Source: Kiritimatiellia bacterium (lineage in GTDB: Bacteria > Verrucomicrobiota > Kiritimatiellia > UBA8416 > JABMPJ01). Taken from it: a stretch of DNA of 64,000 bases. The position numbers and the translations under genes were made by a program. Below the pieces are notes generated by a model. That model saw nothing but the letters and a program-made list of their open reading frames with translations. It searched no databases and was not told the origin of the DNA. Positions within the stretch are counted from its first letter, which is position 1. Every line of letters starts with the position of its first letter. The stretch is from assembly GCA_030745755.1 (NCBI GenBank), contig JASLOA010000038.1:54772-118771 (forward strand), written 5' to 3'. Shown here piece by piece: positions 35,908 to 46,080 of this stretch.

Positions 35908-38900
35908 ATGAAATCACGACTATGGACACTGATGCTTCTCGCATCGCTCCTGGCGGGCGGCGCGTTTGCGCAGGACGCCGGGGATGCGGGCAGGGAGCAA
36001 CTGGATGAGTTGATCGCCCGGGTCACGCAGGCCGAGACGTTGGCGGAGGCCGATGTGAGCCAGGTGCTGGAGATGGCGCTGTCCGAGGGCCGTCCCCATG
36101 TTGTGTTGCCGATCTGCAAAACCTATCTCGCGCAGAATCCGAATCCGTCGGCTGCGATACTGAAGCTGATTGCCGAGAATACGCGGCTGGCCGGTGACTA
36201 CCGCCTTGCGGCTACGCGCCAGAAGAGACTTGCCCTGGCATTGCCGGAAGGGTCGGAAGAGGCGTCGAACGCCGCTGCGGTGTTGTACCGCATGCTCAAG
36301 GATATGGACGCCGGGCGGGACGCCTATGGCTTTATGGGCCTCAATGGCACCTCTTTGCGTGCGAGCATGGCGGCGAGGAAGTTTGACGAGTGGTACCTCT
36401 CGATGGCCTGGGAAAACAAGGATCTGCCGGCCGTGGCAAAGTGGCTGGCCGCCTGTTTCGCGGATAAGGCGCCGCTGGAGTTGGAGCGGATGCTTTTCTG
36501 GGATGGCCTGGATCGACTGATTGCCGCCACCAGGCTGGACAATCCCGCGGCCTATAAGGGGCTGGCGGACATGCGCACGTTGGCAGGCCTCATCCGAGAG
36601 AACCCGGAGCGTGCGGCACGACTGAAGTTGCAGTCCGAGACGCTCGCGTTCAACGCGGCCGCCCGCGGCAAGGACGCGGCTGCGCTGGAGATATCCTTTG
36701 CCCCGGTGGCCGCCGCCGCCAAGGCATGGTTCGATGCCGCTCCGAGCGGCGCAACGCTGCGCTCCATCTGCGAGATGTGGGCCAACGACTTTGAACGCGA
36801 ATCGTGGCAGCAGCATTGGAAACGCGGAGAGAAGGGCAAACAGGCCTTCTTCAAGGAAACCTTTGCGAAGCTTTCCGACGCGGAGCGGGTCGTTGTGGCC
36901 AGCCGTTGTGCCTCTTGTGCCACCCCAGCTACCTGGCTCGAGCTGGTCAAAGCCTCATCTCCGAGCCCAGACCGCAAACGTTGGGTGGGCGCCGTACCGT
37001 TTGAAACGAAACTCGAGAATCCGGAGGCCTACAGAGCCCTGGCGCCGAAGCTGGCCGGTGTCGGTGGTAAGGGCGCGGCCATTGTGCGTTCGCTGGCCGC
37101 CGGTAACGACTACTATGGTTGCTTGAAACATCTGAACGAGAAGGAATGCACGTATGAGTGGAATCTGACATCGCTCGGAGACACTCAGCGCAAACTCTCT
37201 GCGATATACAGGAGTCTTCCGATCGAGGACGTGAAACGTCACCACTGGGATCGGAGCGCAGGGGCACGCTGTTTTGTCGATGCGCAGCTTCCATCGGGGC
37301 TGCTGCCGGTCATGTCGCCGAATGATCTGCAGAGCAAGCTGTCGGACGTATGGTCGTTCGGCGGGCAGGCCCGGTTTCTGCAATGCCTCGAAGCGCTCCG
37401 CTCGGTGCCGTGGTCAAAGGCGGAGCGCGCGACTGCACTTTCTCGCAGCCAAGGCATGTTTCGTAGCTGGAGCGACAACGTGCGCCGCCAGGAGACGGCG
37501 GCCGCGAAGGATCCGGAGAAGAAGAAGCGATGGGATGCCGATGTGGCGATGATGGCCAAGCTCGACGCTGCGTTTCGGGTGGCTCTTGACGCGAATTCGT
37601 ACGACGCGAGCAAGTCGCCAACACCCTTAGCCGGACACCTGGCGCAGTTGATGCGTGCCGACAGTCGGAAGGATCAGACCGCTGCCCTCGCGGCCGGGCG
37701 CAAAGCCTATGCCCTGGTGCGGGATTTTGGTGAGAAGAAGCTGCCGTTCGGACAAATCCTCTTCCGCGAGATCCTCAAGGGGCGCGGCAATGTCGACATG
37801 CTGGATCTGCAGTGCGAAGCGCTGGCCGACCAGCTCACGCGGCGGGCGACGAAGCAGAGCTCCCGCGATGACCTCGTGCAGCGGAGTATCATCGACGCGC
37901 AAGGCGGGCTGCCCGGCGATGACTGGCGACGCATGAATAACAAGGCGGCTTTGAGCAAAGTCGAAGCGGCGGTGGCCAAGGCCACGCTGGCCATGCTCGA
38001 GGCCGGTCAGTTTGATGCGACCCTGTTTGATTTGTATCGCAAAATGGTGAGCGACAACGAGAGCAGCCGCAGGATCTTTGACAGGCTGGTTAAAGACAAG
38101 GTGCTGGCCAAGCATCCCGAGTATCTTGACGGCGATACTGCAGCCACGAAGTATCAGTGGCTGCTGGCGCACGAGTTTCAATGGATGAACGAGAAGTACC
38201 CGCGCGACAGTTACTTTGACGACATGTTTGCCGAAGAGGTGGCCAGGACCGGTCTGGCCGATCCATTCTTCTGGCAGCATAGCAGTGACAAGGCGCACAA
38301 GGGGGCCAATGCCGCGGCTGTGGCGCTCAAGGGCTTTGCCAAACTGCCGTTTGGATATGATGGGGACAAGCCGGTCTATGGACGCGGTTCGTTTGATGCC
38401 GTTGTCGGGCACGTGCTCAGGCATGCAGATGCGGGGCCGCGCGGTGAGATGATGGCTGCTGCCCAGGCTGCGTTCGGCAAGACGCGATTCGACAATCTGG
38501 CCCTGCCGACGGTGTCCGGCGACCGCGCGCAGTGGTTTGACCGGGCTAAGGTCCGGCTGGACGTTGCGGCCAAGCAGCCGCGACTGGTGCCGTTGCCGGC
38601 GTTTCCAGCGTTCCTGAAAGACGGCAAGAAGGTTTCCGATCTTACGAAGGAGGAATTGTCGGTTCTACTGCGATTCTGGAGCGTTGAGTCGCGGCCATTG
38701 CTTGGCCAGCAGGACGGCTGGAAAAACCAACTCGTTCTGAGGGGGTTGGTAGCGCACGGAAGTGACGCGGAATGGCTGAAGGCGATCCCGACGCTCTGGA
38801 TGGCAGTCAAGCGCATGAGCATACATGGCAATGATCCCGTCAACGAGGCGCTCGTGAAGCAGGCCGAGGCATTTGCCGAGACGAAGGAGCTGCAACTGGC

Positions 38901-41900
38901 GGGCACGTTCAGCTCCGCCGCACTCACGCTCGGTGTGCCGCTCAGGCCCGAACGTCGCGCGCGGATTGAAGCGGTGCGCGCCAAGGCACTGGCCGCAGTC
39001 GGCGGCGTGATTCCAGTAGACCGTCTGAACGAACGGTATCCCCTTTACGTTGCGCAGATGGATTATCTGGCGGGCAAGAAAGATCGCGCCTGGTTCGGGT
39101 ACAGCAAAGTCGCCCATCTGCTCCCCGGGGAAGTCACCAAGATGGACCCGCTGTTCCTGGTATGGGTAGCGGGCCGGTCTGCAAAGCTGGGCGAACATAG
39201 TGTCGCCGAGAACCTGGTCGAGGTCATCCTCAAGGCGGTCAAGGCAAAGCAGGTGCAATTGCCGGATGCCGAAAGCCGGGCCAGCTTGGATCTGATTCTT
39301 GCGGACATCGCCCTAGCGCTGGAGCAGTACAAGACGGCCGGCGAACGCTACCAGCGCGTTGCACAGGCTCACGAGTACGCTCTGACCCGGGCGCGGATTG
39401 ACGCGGTGATTGGGGGCACGGAAGTGCTGCTTCGCCAGGAGAATTATGACGAGGCGGCGGACCGGCTGGAGGACATGTTGCGCGGCAACCGGAACTCGTA
39501 TGCGCGCTCACGTGGAGCACTGCAGCTGGCCCGGATCAACTTGGCCGACGGCGCCCTTCAGGAGGCCGGGGAGTATCTGGACGAGGCGCTGCAGTACAGT
39601 GCCGGTCTGCCGGAAGCCATACTGCTGCAAGGCGAGGTGAACCTGCAGAGGCGGAAGCTGCAAGAGGCATCGGAGGTGGAGATCTCGGACGCGACGAGGT
39701 TGCAGAAGGTCTTGATCCCGGGCAAACCGTTGTCGGTGCAGATGGAGGACAAGAACCTGACCGTCGTCGGCGGCAATGTGGCCATCGAGGTGCGCGTCTG
39801 GACCGAAAAGGGCGACGAAGAGATTTTCGCCATAACACCGTTTGGCGACTCAAAGAGCAAGTTTCGCGGTTATCTGCCGACGGCGTTGGGCAAAGCCGTC
39901 AAGCACGACAACACGCTGCAGGTGCTGGGTGGGGATACGGTTCGTTACGATTACTCGGAGCGCTTTAAGCAGAGCAATGCCATGCGCGACACTTCCTGGG
40001 ACGTTCCCGAACTCGTCATCAAGTCCGATTCGCAGATGGCTGCGTCTTCGGGTGGGTTTGCGATGGAGGCGGAGGGTTCGACGATGCGGCTTATCGCGAA
40101 GAGCGCCGGCGTCAGGAGCCATGGCGAGCGACGCGCCGGCACGAACGTCAAGCCCGGCAATCCTATTAACGTTCGGGTTGTTGATCCGGACCGCTCGATG
40201 ACGGCGGAGAAGGATGAGGTGGTGTTGACGGCAAAGGCTGCCAGCGGCGACCGCGTGCGGCTGGTCATCTCTGAAACCGAGCCGGTGTCCGGAGTTTTCG
40301 GTGGAGCCCTGAAGACAAGCCTTGCCCCTGCCACGGCGACCGCTTCGGACAGCAGCGAGGGGAGTGACCCCGTTGGTGTCATCTCCGGCGGTGACCATGC
40401 TCCCTGGGTGGCACGGCCGGATGGCAAGCGACCGAAGACCTACGACGTTGACATGAACGACAATGTAGAACTCAAGAGCATGACCATCCAGGCGGATGTG
40501 CCGGCGCGCGCGCTGAAGGCGTTTCAGGTGCAGATCTCCATGGACGGCCGGAGTTTCAAGACGGTGGGCGCCTGGCCCAAGGCGGCCAGCCCCTGGGACG
40601 GATCGTTGCGTATGACGATCATGCCCTGTGCGCGGGCCCAGGGCTTTGGTGCGATCAATGATCCAGTCAGACGAGCGGCGGCCATCAGGAGGTTCATGGC
40701 GACTGAAGGAGCTGCCGCCGGCAAGCAGGTCCAGATACCGGCCACGTTGGCGACTCCTCATACAGGTGTCGATCAGCGCCGCATACTCGATTCCGGGGTT
40801 GCGCAATACACGGGCAGGGGGGGAACCCAGTGGTTCGTGGCCCATGTGCATGGCGCCTTCTTTCTGCCCGAGCGGGCGCAGCGCACGTTCCGCCCTGCGG
40901 TGAGTGGTAAGAACGCCGGCGGGATCCTGCTGATCGACGGTCGGCTGGCCGAAAGAGACAGCAAGACCGGGAAGGTGCAGCTGAGCGCGTCCCTGGCGAA
41001 GGGCGTACACAGGCTTGACCTCTATATGTTCGCTCGATATCAGCCCTCGGACCCACTGCGCTACAATATCGAGTGGGATATTCCGGAGGCGCCGTATTTT
41101 GCTACCTGCTCGGCGGAGGCTTTCGATGTGACGAAGCATCCGCAGATCGGGGCGGCCGTGAAGTTCGTGCCGGCTACCGTGGCGGCACGGAAGGGCAATA
41201 CGGAATTTGACGTCAGTTTTGCAGAGGGCACGCGGGCGCGCGTCGTTCGACTTCTGCTGGCCGACTTCGAGGGGGATGCGCCCGCCCTGCGGAAGTTGAC
41301 TCTCCATGATCTTCAGGATCGCCGGGTGTTGCCCACAGAGATGGATCTGACCGCGCTGCGCGAGAACGATGTTCTTGAAACAAGACCCGGTGACGAGGTG
41401 ACGATTACCTACGAGGATCCGACCCCCATAACCGCCTCTGAGGAGCTGCAGACGGCTGAGCTAACCGTTACCTACGCCAATGCCCGTATCCAGATCTGCA
41501 ACCCGGTGGCAGAAGCGGTTGAGATCAATGGCCAGGCGACGTCAATAGCACGAACTACCCCGATATGGCGTTTTCGGCCCGGACACACGCTGTACGTGTT
41601 GATCACGGATGCAGACGCAGACGTCAGCGATCAGCCGGACATGGTGCCGTTCAAGGTGCGGACCGGTTCGGGCCGCGTGGTGGAGCTCGAAGCAATCGAA
41701 GCCAGATTTAAGGTGGATAAGAGTTCTCGTGAAGGTTCTGTTGTCGCGGAAGAGCATAAGAATAGCGGCACATTTATCGCCAAGTTCACTCCTGTAGAGG
41801 GTGAGCCGCAGGCTGAGGGCGAAGTGCCGTTGCTGCCGAACGACGACTTGAGTGTTGTGTATTTGGACAAAGAGAACGTATCTCCAGGCATTCCGTGGGA

Positions 41901-44001
41901 ACGAATCGCCCAGCTCCAGCAGGCTGGCGCCGGGCTGCCGGAGGTCTATGTGTATGACTTGGAGTCGGCCTACCGCCCGGAAGAGGCCGTTGCGGGACCC
42001 GCGAGGAAGGTAGAAGGATCTTCTGAGATGCTGGCTGAGCTGGGCGATGAGTTTGTTCCGGCACGGCGTGTGATTATGGGCCGTCGCCGGGAATCGCAGA
42101 CGGATGCCCACACGGCTACCGGCATGGTAACTGTCGCACTGCCGGTGGAGATAACGTGGCCTGCCGTCCTCATGTCGCGCTCGAGCCGTGTTGCTGTTTT
42201 CGCGCAGTCTTACGAGTCGCGCCGCCTGGCCGGAGTGACCAACCAGAACGAATTCTCGATCGATATGCCCGGCACCATTGTTCTGGCCGGAGTGCCCGGC
42301 GCAGCGTCGAGTGTGGGAGCACCGCCGGGATATGACTCGGTTTCGCTGCGTCGTGTGATGGTTGAGGCCGCATCCGGGGATGGCCTCGGTATGGGGACCT
42401 TCACGTGCATGATTCCGCTGGAACTGGGTGAGCCCTCTACCATGACGCAGGCAGACCGGGCCGCGATTTTGGAGGAACGGGCGGCTGAGGAATGGGAAGA
42501 AGACGAGGATGAGCCTGCCGCGGATGAGGATAAATTGGGTGTGGTAATGGTGCGGGGCACGAACGATGGTGTGGTGGTCGGCATCCCGTATAACCCGGAT
42601 CTGCTTGCGTATGAGAATGGGGATTTGGGGACCAATATGATCGTGCGGCACTACGCGCTGCGCAGCGATCCGTTCCTCGATATCATGGACCTCAAATACA
42701 ACAGGCTGGTCACGTCCCTGTACATGGGCGAAACCGTTTACCTGCGCGTGATTGACCCGGCCGGCGATGTCTCCAGCGAGAAGGACTCTGTCACGGTTCA
42801 GGTGACGGTGGGCGGCGGGGATCCGGTCGAAGTGTCGCTCATGGAAACCTATCCGCATTCCGGCGTGTTCAAGGGGCTCTTGGAAATGGCCACGCTCGGG
42901 GAGGCGGCAGAGTCGTCCCGGGCCGGGGTGGTGGGTGCGGACTACGGCAAGGATGTTGTCGTGGCCTACACCGGTGGAGTGCCCGGCGAGACACTGGAGC
43001 GCTCTTTCAAGATCGACATGGGCTCCGACGGATCGGTGCGTGGTTTCACACGTGTCTTCAAGGATCCGCTGATCGCGATGAAAACCCAGTTTACGACGGC
43101 CGAAAGCTATTTCAAGCTGGCTAGAAGTCACCGCAAGGTAGGCATGGAAGAAGAGGCCGCCAAGGAGTTGGCGCAGGGACGCAAACTGCTCGAAGAGGCG
43201 ATCCGGGACTACCCGGCGAGTGAGGCCAGGGCCCAGGCCGAATACCTGCTTGCCGAACTTTCCCTGGAACTTGGGGATGCATCCTCGGATGAGGCGGAAG
43301 CCAAGGCGCATCATGCCGAAGCGCTGCAGCGCTTCAGCGACCTCGTCTCCTCTTTCCCCGACAGTGAATATGCGCCCAAGGCCCAGTTCAACAAGGCCCT
43401 GATGCTGGAGAAGATCGGGCAGATCGACCAGGCCTGCGAAGAATACGTCAAACTGTCGTACAAGTATCCCGGTAACCCGCTCGTCGCGGAGACTATCGCG
43501 CGGCTCGGGCAATACTTCATCACGAAGAGTAAGGAGATTGCGGAAGAGCTGGAAGTGGAGGAAGACGAGGTCAGGCGAAAGCAGCTTGCATGGAAGCTGG
43601 ATGATTCCTATATCACGGCCGCCGAGGTGTTCGGGCGCCTGTCGGAACGTTTCCCAAAACATCGGCTCGCCACCAAGGCTCTCCTGCTCTCGGGGCAGGC
43701 TTACATTAAGGCCAAGGATTTCAAGCGCAGCAGGAAGCAGTTCATGGCGGTCATCAACGGAGACCGCAGCGAGAAAGACTTGGTCGCCGAGGCCATGTAC
43801 TGGTGCGGGGATGCGTACGCCAAACAGGGCGAACAGGCACTTCTGAAGAAACATCCGGCTACGACGCTGTTGGACGCATTTCGCACCTGGAAGCGCCTGA
43901 CCTGGGATTACCCGGAGACCCCGTGGGCAACGTATGCGCGCGCGCGCTTGGGTGACGGTGAGTTCATGGCGGCCGTCAAGGAATCCCAGGAAGAGAAGTA
44001 G
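35908..44001 (+). CDS. Giant secreted TPR/beta-domain protein C (paralogue of the 24995 gene)
   Basis: 2697 residues. ATG 35908 is preceded by GAGGAAGG and begins a clean signal peptide (MKSRLWTLMLLASLLAGGAF, then AQDAG); the frame extends seven codons further upstream without need. The plan is helical/TPR-like 25-1250, beta domains 1250-2390, C-terminal TPRs 2390-2697. Three copies of the beta module (near 1415 ETEPVSGVFGG, 1900, 2290 ETYPHSGVFKG) line up one for one with those of protein A. Shared signatures with A include KYQWLL-EFQWMN-KYPRDS and IEWDIPEAP-F. The two genes are an old tandem duplication, clearly diverged. It is followed by the ExbBD genes, so it may be the large periplasmic partner of that motor. 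Confidence 0.8.
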   Translation: MKSRLWTLMLLASLLAGGAFAQDAGDAGREQLDELIARVTQAETLAEADVSQVLEMALSEGRPHVVLPICKTYLAQNPNPSAAILKLIAENTRLAGDYRLAATRQKRLALALPEGSEEASNAAAVLYRMLKDMDAGRDAYGFMGLNGTSLRASMAARKFDEWYLSMAWENKDLPAVAKWLAACFADKAPLELERMLFWDGLDRLIAATRLDNPAAYKGLADMRTLAGLIRENPERAARLKLQSETLAFNAAARGKDAAALEISFAPVAAAAKAWFDAAPSGATLRSICEMWANDFERESWQQHWKRGEKGKQAFFKETFAKLSDAERVVVASRCASCATPATWLELVKASSPSPDRKRWVGAVPFETKLENPEAYRALAPKLAGVGGKGAAIVRSLAAGNDYYGCLKHLNEKECTYEWNLTSLGDTQRKLSAIYRSLPIEDVKRHHWDRSAGARCFVDAQLPSGLLPVMSPNDLQSKLSDVWSFGGQARFLQCLEALRSVPWSKAERATALSRSQGMFRSWSDNVRRQETAAAKDPEKKKRWDADVAMMAKLDAAFRVALDANSYDASKSPTPLAGHLAQLMRADSRKDQTAALAAGRKAYALVRDFGEKKLPFGQILFREILKGRGNVDMLDLQCEALADQLTRRATKQSSRDDLVQRSIIDAQGGLPGDDWRRMNNKAALSKVEAAVAKATLAMLEAGQFDATLFDLYRKMVSDNESSRRIFDRLVKDKVLAKHPEYLDGDTAATKYQWLLAHEFQWMNEKYPRDSYFDDMFAEEVARTGLADPFFWQHSSDKAHKGANAAAVALKGFAKLPFGYDGDKPVYGRGSFDAVVGHVLRHADAGPRGEMMAAAQAAFGKTRFDNLALPTVSGDRAQWFDRAKVRLDVAAKQPRLVPLPAFPAFLKDGKKVSDLTKEELSVLLRFWSVESRPLLGQQDGWKNQLVLRGLVAHGSDAEWLKAIPTLWMAVKRMSIHGNDPVNEALVKQAEAFAETKELQLAGTFSSAALTLGVPLRPERRARIEAVRAKALAAVGGVIPVDRLNERYPLYVAQMDYLAGKKDRAWFGYSKVAHLLPGEVTKMDPLFLVWVAGRSAKLGEHSVAENLVEVILKAVKAKQVQLPDAESRASLDLILADIALALEQYKTAGERYQRVAQAHEYALTRARIDAVIGGTEVLLRQENYDEAADRLEDMLRGNRNSYARSRGALQLARINLADGALQEAGEYLDEALQYSAGLPEAILLQGEVNLQRRKLQEASEVEISDATRLQKVLIPGKPLSVQMEDKNLTVVGGNVAIEVRVWTEKGDEEIFAITPFGDSKSKFRGYLPTALGKAVKHDNTLQVLGGDTVRYDYSERFKQSNAMRDTSWDVPELVIKSDSQMAASSGGFAMEAEGSTMRLIAKSAGVRSHGERRAGTNVKPGNPINVRVVDPDRSMTAEKDEVVLTAKAASGDRVRLVISETEPVSGVFGGALKTSLAPATATASDSSEGSDPVGVISGGDHAPWVARPDGKRPKTYDVDMNDNVELKSMTIQADVPARALKAFQVQISMDGRSFKTVGAWPKAASPWDGSLRMTIMPCARAQGFGAINDPVRRAAAIRRFMATEGAAAGKQVQIPATLATPHTGVDQRRILDSGVAQYTGRGGTQWFVAHVHGAFFLPERAQRTFRPAVSGKNAGGILLIDGRLAERDSKTGKVQLSASLAKGVHRLDLYMFARYQPSDPLRYNIEWDIPEAPYFATCSAEAFDVTKHPQIGAAVKFVPATVAARKGNTEFDVSFAEGTRARVVRLLLADFEGDAPALRKLTLHDLQDRRVLPTEMDLTALRENDVLETRPGDEVTITYEDPTPITASEELQTAELTVTYANARIQICNPVAEAVEINGQATSIARTTPIWRFRPGHTLYVLITDADADVSDQPDMVPFKVRTGSGRVVELEAIEARFKVDKSSREGSVVAEEHKNSGTFIAKFTPVEGEPQAEGEVPLLPNDDLSVVYLDKENVSPGIPWERIAQLQQAGAGLPEVYVYDLESAYRPEEAVAGPARKVEGSSEMLAELGDEFVPARRVIMGRRRESQTDAHTATGMVTVALPVEITWPAVLMSRSSRVAVFAQSYESRRLAGVTNQNEFSIDMPGTIVLAGVPGAASSVGAPPGYDSVSLRRVMVEAASGDGLGMGTFTCMIPLELGEPSTMTQADRAAILEERAAEEWEEDEDEPAADEDKLGVVMVRGTNDGVVVGIPYNPDLLAYENGDLGTNMIVRHYALRSDPFLDIMDLKYNRLVTSLYMGETVYLRVIDPAGDVSSEKDSVTVQVTVGGGDPVEVSLMETYPHSGVFKGLLEMATLGEAAESSRAGVVGADYGKDVVVAYTGGVPGETLERSFKIDMGSDGSVRGFTRVFKDPLIAMKTQFTTAESYFKLARSHRKVGMEEEAAKELAQGRKLLEEAIRDYPASEARAQAEYLLAELSLELGDASSDEAEAKAHHAEALQRFSDLVSSFPDSEYAPKAQFNKALMLEKIGQIDQACEEYVKLSYKYPGNPLVAETIARLGQYFITKSKEIAEELEVEEDEVRRKQLAWKLDDSYITAAEVFGRLSERFPKHRLATKALLLSGQAYIKAKDFKRSRKQFMAVINGDRSEKDLVAEAMYWCGDAYAKQGEQALLKKHPATTLLDAFRTWKRLTWDYPETPWATYARARLGDGEFMAAVKESQEEK

Positions 44002-44008
44002 GGTTGAT

Positions 44009-44521
44009 ATGAGTATCCGCCAGACAATGCAGAATGGCGTGTGGCAGCTGGGGGTGCTGGCCCTGCGCGGGTGCCAAGCCGTTGACCGCGTCGTGAGGCG
44101 CGGGCTGGATAGCCGCGTCGGCCGGGCAGTATCCGATGGTCTGGCCCGTTTTTCGGATTGGGCGTGGGCCCGGTTGCGTGGCGAGATGACCAGAAGCGAA
44201 CGCGCCATGCTGGACAGCCTGCGAGAGGATCGCGAACCCGGATGCCTGTTGCGGACCAGGTCGCGCGCGGATGTGGGACAATGGTGCAACCCGTGGTGGG
44301 GCGGGGCGCGTTTGTGGTTGGCGGTGTTCGACGCGGAAATCGTCATCTTCGCCGCGGGCAGAAGACCACATGTGACGCGGTACGCCATCGAAACTCTGGG
44401 CGAAAGCCGCTATAACGCCGTGATGGCCGAGTTGATGCTCATCGGAAATGACGGGGAGACCTATACGCTTGGGCTGCCGCCCCTTGATGGAGTTAGGGTC
44501 ATGAACAATGTTAGTAAGTAA
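44009..44521 (+). CDS. Hypothetical 170-residue protein ahead of ExbB
   Basis: I do not recognise this protein. The ATG at 44009 lies 7 nt after the stop of the giant gene, so it is in the same operon; its ribosome-binding site (GGGT) is weak, consistent with coupling. The N-terminal 60 residues are basic and amphipathic (LRGCQAVDRVVRRGLDSRVG). The C-terminal half looks like a small globular beta domain (WLAVFDAEIVIFAAG, RYNAVMAELMLIGNDGETY). No membrane segment or signal peptide. Its place between protein C and ExbB suggests a cytoplasmic accessory of the motor. Confidence 0.65.
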   Translation: MSIRQTMQNGVWQLGVLALRGCQAVDRVVRRGLDSRVGRAVSDGLARFSDWAWARLRGEMTRSERAMLDSLREDREPGCLLRTRSRADVGQWCNPWWGGARLWLAVFDAEIVIFAAGRRPHVTRYAIETLGESRYNAVMAELMLIGNDGETYTLGLPPLDGVRVMNNVSK

Positions 44522-44566
44522 CCAGTTGTCAGTTGAGAGAACAGAAGAGACAGAAGGAGACAGACC

Positions 44567-45220
44567 ATGCTTGAACTGATTGTGATGGGAATGCCGTTGA
44601 TGATCCCGCTGCTGATCGAGAGTGTACTCACCCTGGCGGTAACAATTGACCGGTTTGTAGCATTCCGGGCGAACAGTAAGGTGGATGTGCGTACGCTGCG
44701 TGCAAAGCTGTTGGCCATGTTGGAGGAGGGCAAGGAGCAGGAAGCGCTGGCACTCTGTTTCAATACGCCCGGCCCGGTGTCCGCCGTGCTGGCGGCGGGG
44801 TTACAGTCCTACATGAAGCATCGGGATATTGCCCGGCGCGTGGACTCATTGCGTGCGGTGGTCCAGGATGCCATGGAGGACTACAGTCAGCAGGCCGTGC
44901 AGGCCGTCGAGAATCGGCTCAACATCCTCGCCTTTGTCGGCAGTTCCGCCCCGCTGTTCGGGATGACCGGTACGGTGACTGGTATGATCGCGTCGTTTAA
45001 GGCCCTTGCCGGTGCCGCTTCGATGGAGGGGACCGCGGTGGCGAACGGTATCTCCGAGGCGTTGGTGACGACGGCGGCCGGCCTGATCATAGCGATGGGC
45101 GCGGTCATTCCGTATCACTACTTCACGTCGCGCGCGGAGCGCATCGAGACCGAGGTGGTAGAGGCAGCCGCGGCGTTGCTGGACTTCATTACGATCCGGC
45201 ATGCGCAGCTCGAGGTCTAG
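44567..45220 (+). CDS. exbB: MotA/TolQ/ExbB proton channel family protein
   Basis: 217 residues of the ExbB/TolQ family, the pentameric inner-membrane channel that with ExbD/TolR couples the proton motive force to envelope proteins. Three membrane segments are visible: residues about 5-25, about 115-140 (ILAFVGSSAPLFGMTGTVTG) and 165-190 (ALVTTAAGLIIAMGAVIPYH). The family's conserved GxxAPLxGxxGTVxGM core and the late TTAAGL motif are intact. AAGGAGACAG precedes the ATG. It is followed by two ExbD genes, so this is a complete motor unit. The symbol is given by family only; which envelope protein it energises is inferred to be in this cluster. Confidence 0.93.
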   Translation: MLELIVMGMPLMIPLLIESVLTLAVTIDRFVAFRANSKVDVRTLRAKLLAMLEEGKEQEALALCFNTPGPVSAVLAAGLQSYMKHRDIARRVDSLRAVVQDAMEDYSQQAVQAVENRLNILAFVGSSAPLFGMTGTVTGMIASFKALAGAASMEGTAVANGISEALVTTAAGLIIAMGAVIPYHYFTSRAERIETEVVEAAAALLDFITIRHAQLEV

Positions 45221-45231
45221 GAGGGATTTAG

Positions 45232-45639
45232 ATGGCATTCAAGGCTCGCAAATCCAAGAAGGACGTGCCGATTCCGCTCGACTCGTTCTCGGATATTGCC
45301 TTCTTGCTGATCATCTTCTTTATTTTGACAACGTCGATCGAGAAGCTGGTGGGGTTCAGTACCGAGTTGCCGACGGGAAAGGCGACCGCACAGAAGCAGG
45401 AGACGGCGAAGACGCCGACAGTCGTGCTGAAGGCGGGCGGCGCACTGTTCAACGATCAGTCAGTGACCCTGGATCAACTGACCCACAGGTTGGGAGCGTT
45501 GGAGTTGGGAGAGAAGGAGGACGCCGAGCGCGTTGTGTTGTTGGATGCGGGCAAGGACGTCGACTATCAGCTCTACTTTGAAGTGATGTCGTTGATTACT
45601 GACGCTAACGGTGTCATCGGAATCTTGACGGAGGAATAG
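45232..45639 (+). CDS. exbD: ExbD/TolR family biopolymer transporter, first copy
   Basis: 135 residues. A basic N-terminus, then one membrane helix (DSFSDIAFLLIIFFILTT, about 17-34) with the essential proton-accepting Asp in the FSDIAFLLIIFF motif. A periplasmic alpha/beta domain follows, ending with the usual DANGVIGI-type strand. It begins 11 bp after exbB with GGAGGG as ribosome-binding site. The 3' neighbour is a second, different ExbD. Family certain. Confidence 0.92.
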   Translation: MAFKARKSKKDVPIPLDSFSDIAFLLIIFFILTTSIEKLVGFSTELPTGKATAQKQETAKTPTVVLKAGGALFNDQSVTLDQLTHRLGALELGEKEDAERVVLLDAGKDVDYQLYFEVMSLITDANGVIGILTEE

Positions 45640-45642
45640 ACT

Positions 45643-46068
45643 TTGAAAAGGCGAAGGAAACGAGCTGCGCCGATCGTGGTGCCGATTGCCAGTATGGGTG
45701 ATATCGCGTTCTTGCTGATCATCTTCTTCATGCTCTGCAGCAATTTCGTCAAAGAGAAGAACGTTGAGTACAAGAAGCCGATGGCTACGGACCTGACGGC
45801 AATCGAGGACAGTGGTCTTTCGGTGGCCGTGGACAAGAAGGGCGAAATCTACCTGGATGGCAAGTCCATTGCCGATTCGGATGCGCTGAAATCTGCTTTG
45901 GAGCCCAGGTTGAAAGACAAGGACGCGAAGGATCAGAAGGGGCGAAGTGTCATGTTCAAATGCGACAAAACGCTCGTAAAGACGCAGTTTGAGCCCGTTC
46001 TGGAGGCCATCGTAGGTGCTGGCGGGATCGTCGTTGCCGTTGGCGACAAGAAGAAGACCAATCCGTAA
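45643..46068 (+). CDS. ExbD/TolR family biopolymer transporter, second copy
   Basis: 141 residues starting with TTG at 45643, seven bases after a GGAGG that overlaps the end of the first exbD; no in-frame ATG suits better. The membrane helix ASMGDIAFLLIIFFMLCSNF again carries the motif Asp. The periplasmic part differs clearly from the first copy (VEYKKPMATDLTAIEDSGLS; VDKKGEIYLDGKSIADSD). Two non-identical ExbD genes after one ExbB are common in PVC and Bacteroidota lineages and suggest a heteromeric plug dimer. Confidence 0.9.
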   Translation: MKRRRKRAAPIVVPIASMGDIAFLLIIFFMLCSNFVKEKNVEYKKPMATDLTAIEDSGLSVAVDKKGEIYLDGKSIADSDALKSALEPRLKDKDAKDQKGRSVMFKCDKTLVKTQFEPVLEAIVGAGGIVVAVGDKKKTNP

Positions 46069-46080
46069 TGGAGATGCGAC

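Noticed and set aside
43934..44008. Longer start for the 44009 gene
   Set aside because: It would overlap the giant gene by 68 bp in another frame; the ATG at 44009 follows the stop directly.
41542..44388. 948-codon minus-strand open frame
   Set aside because: Antisense shadow of giant gene C; no domain signature or ribosome-binding site.
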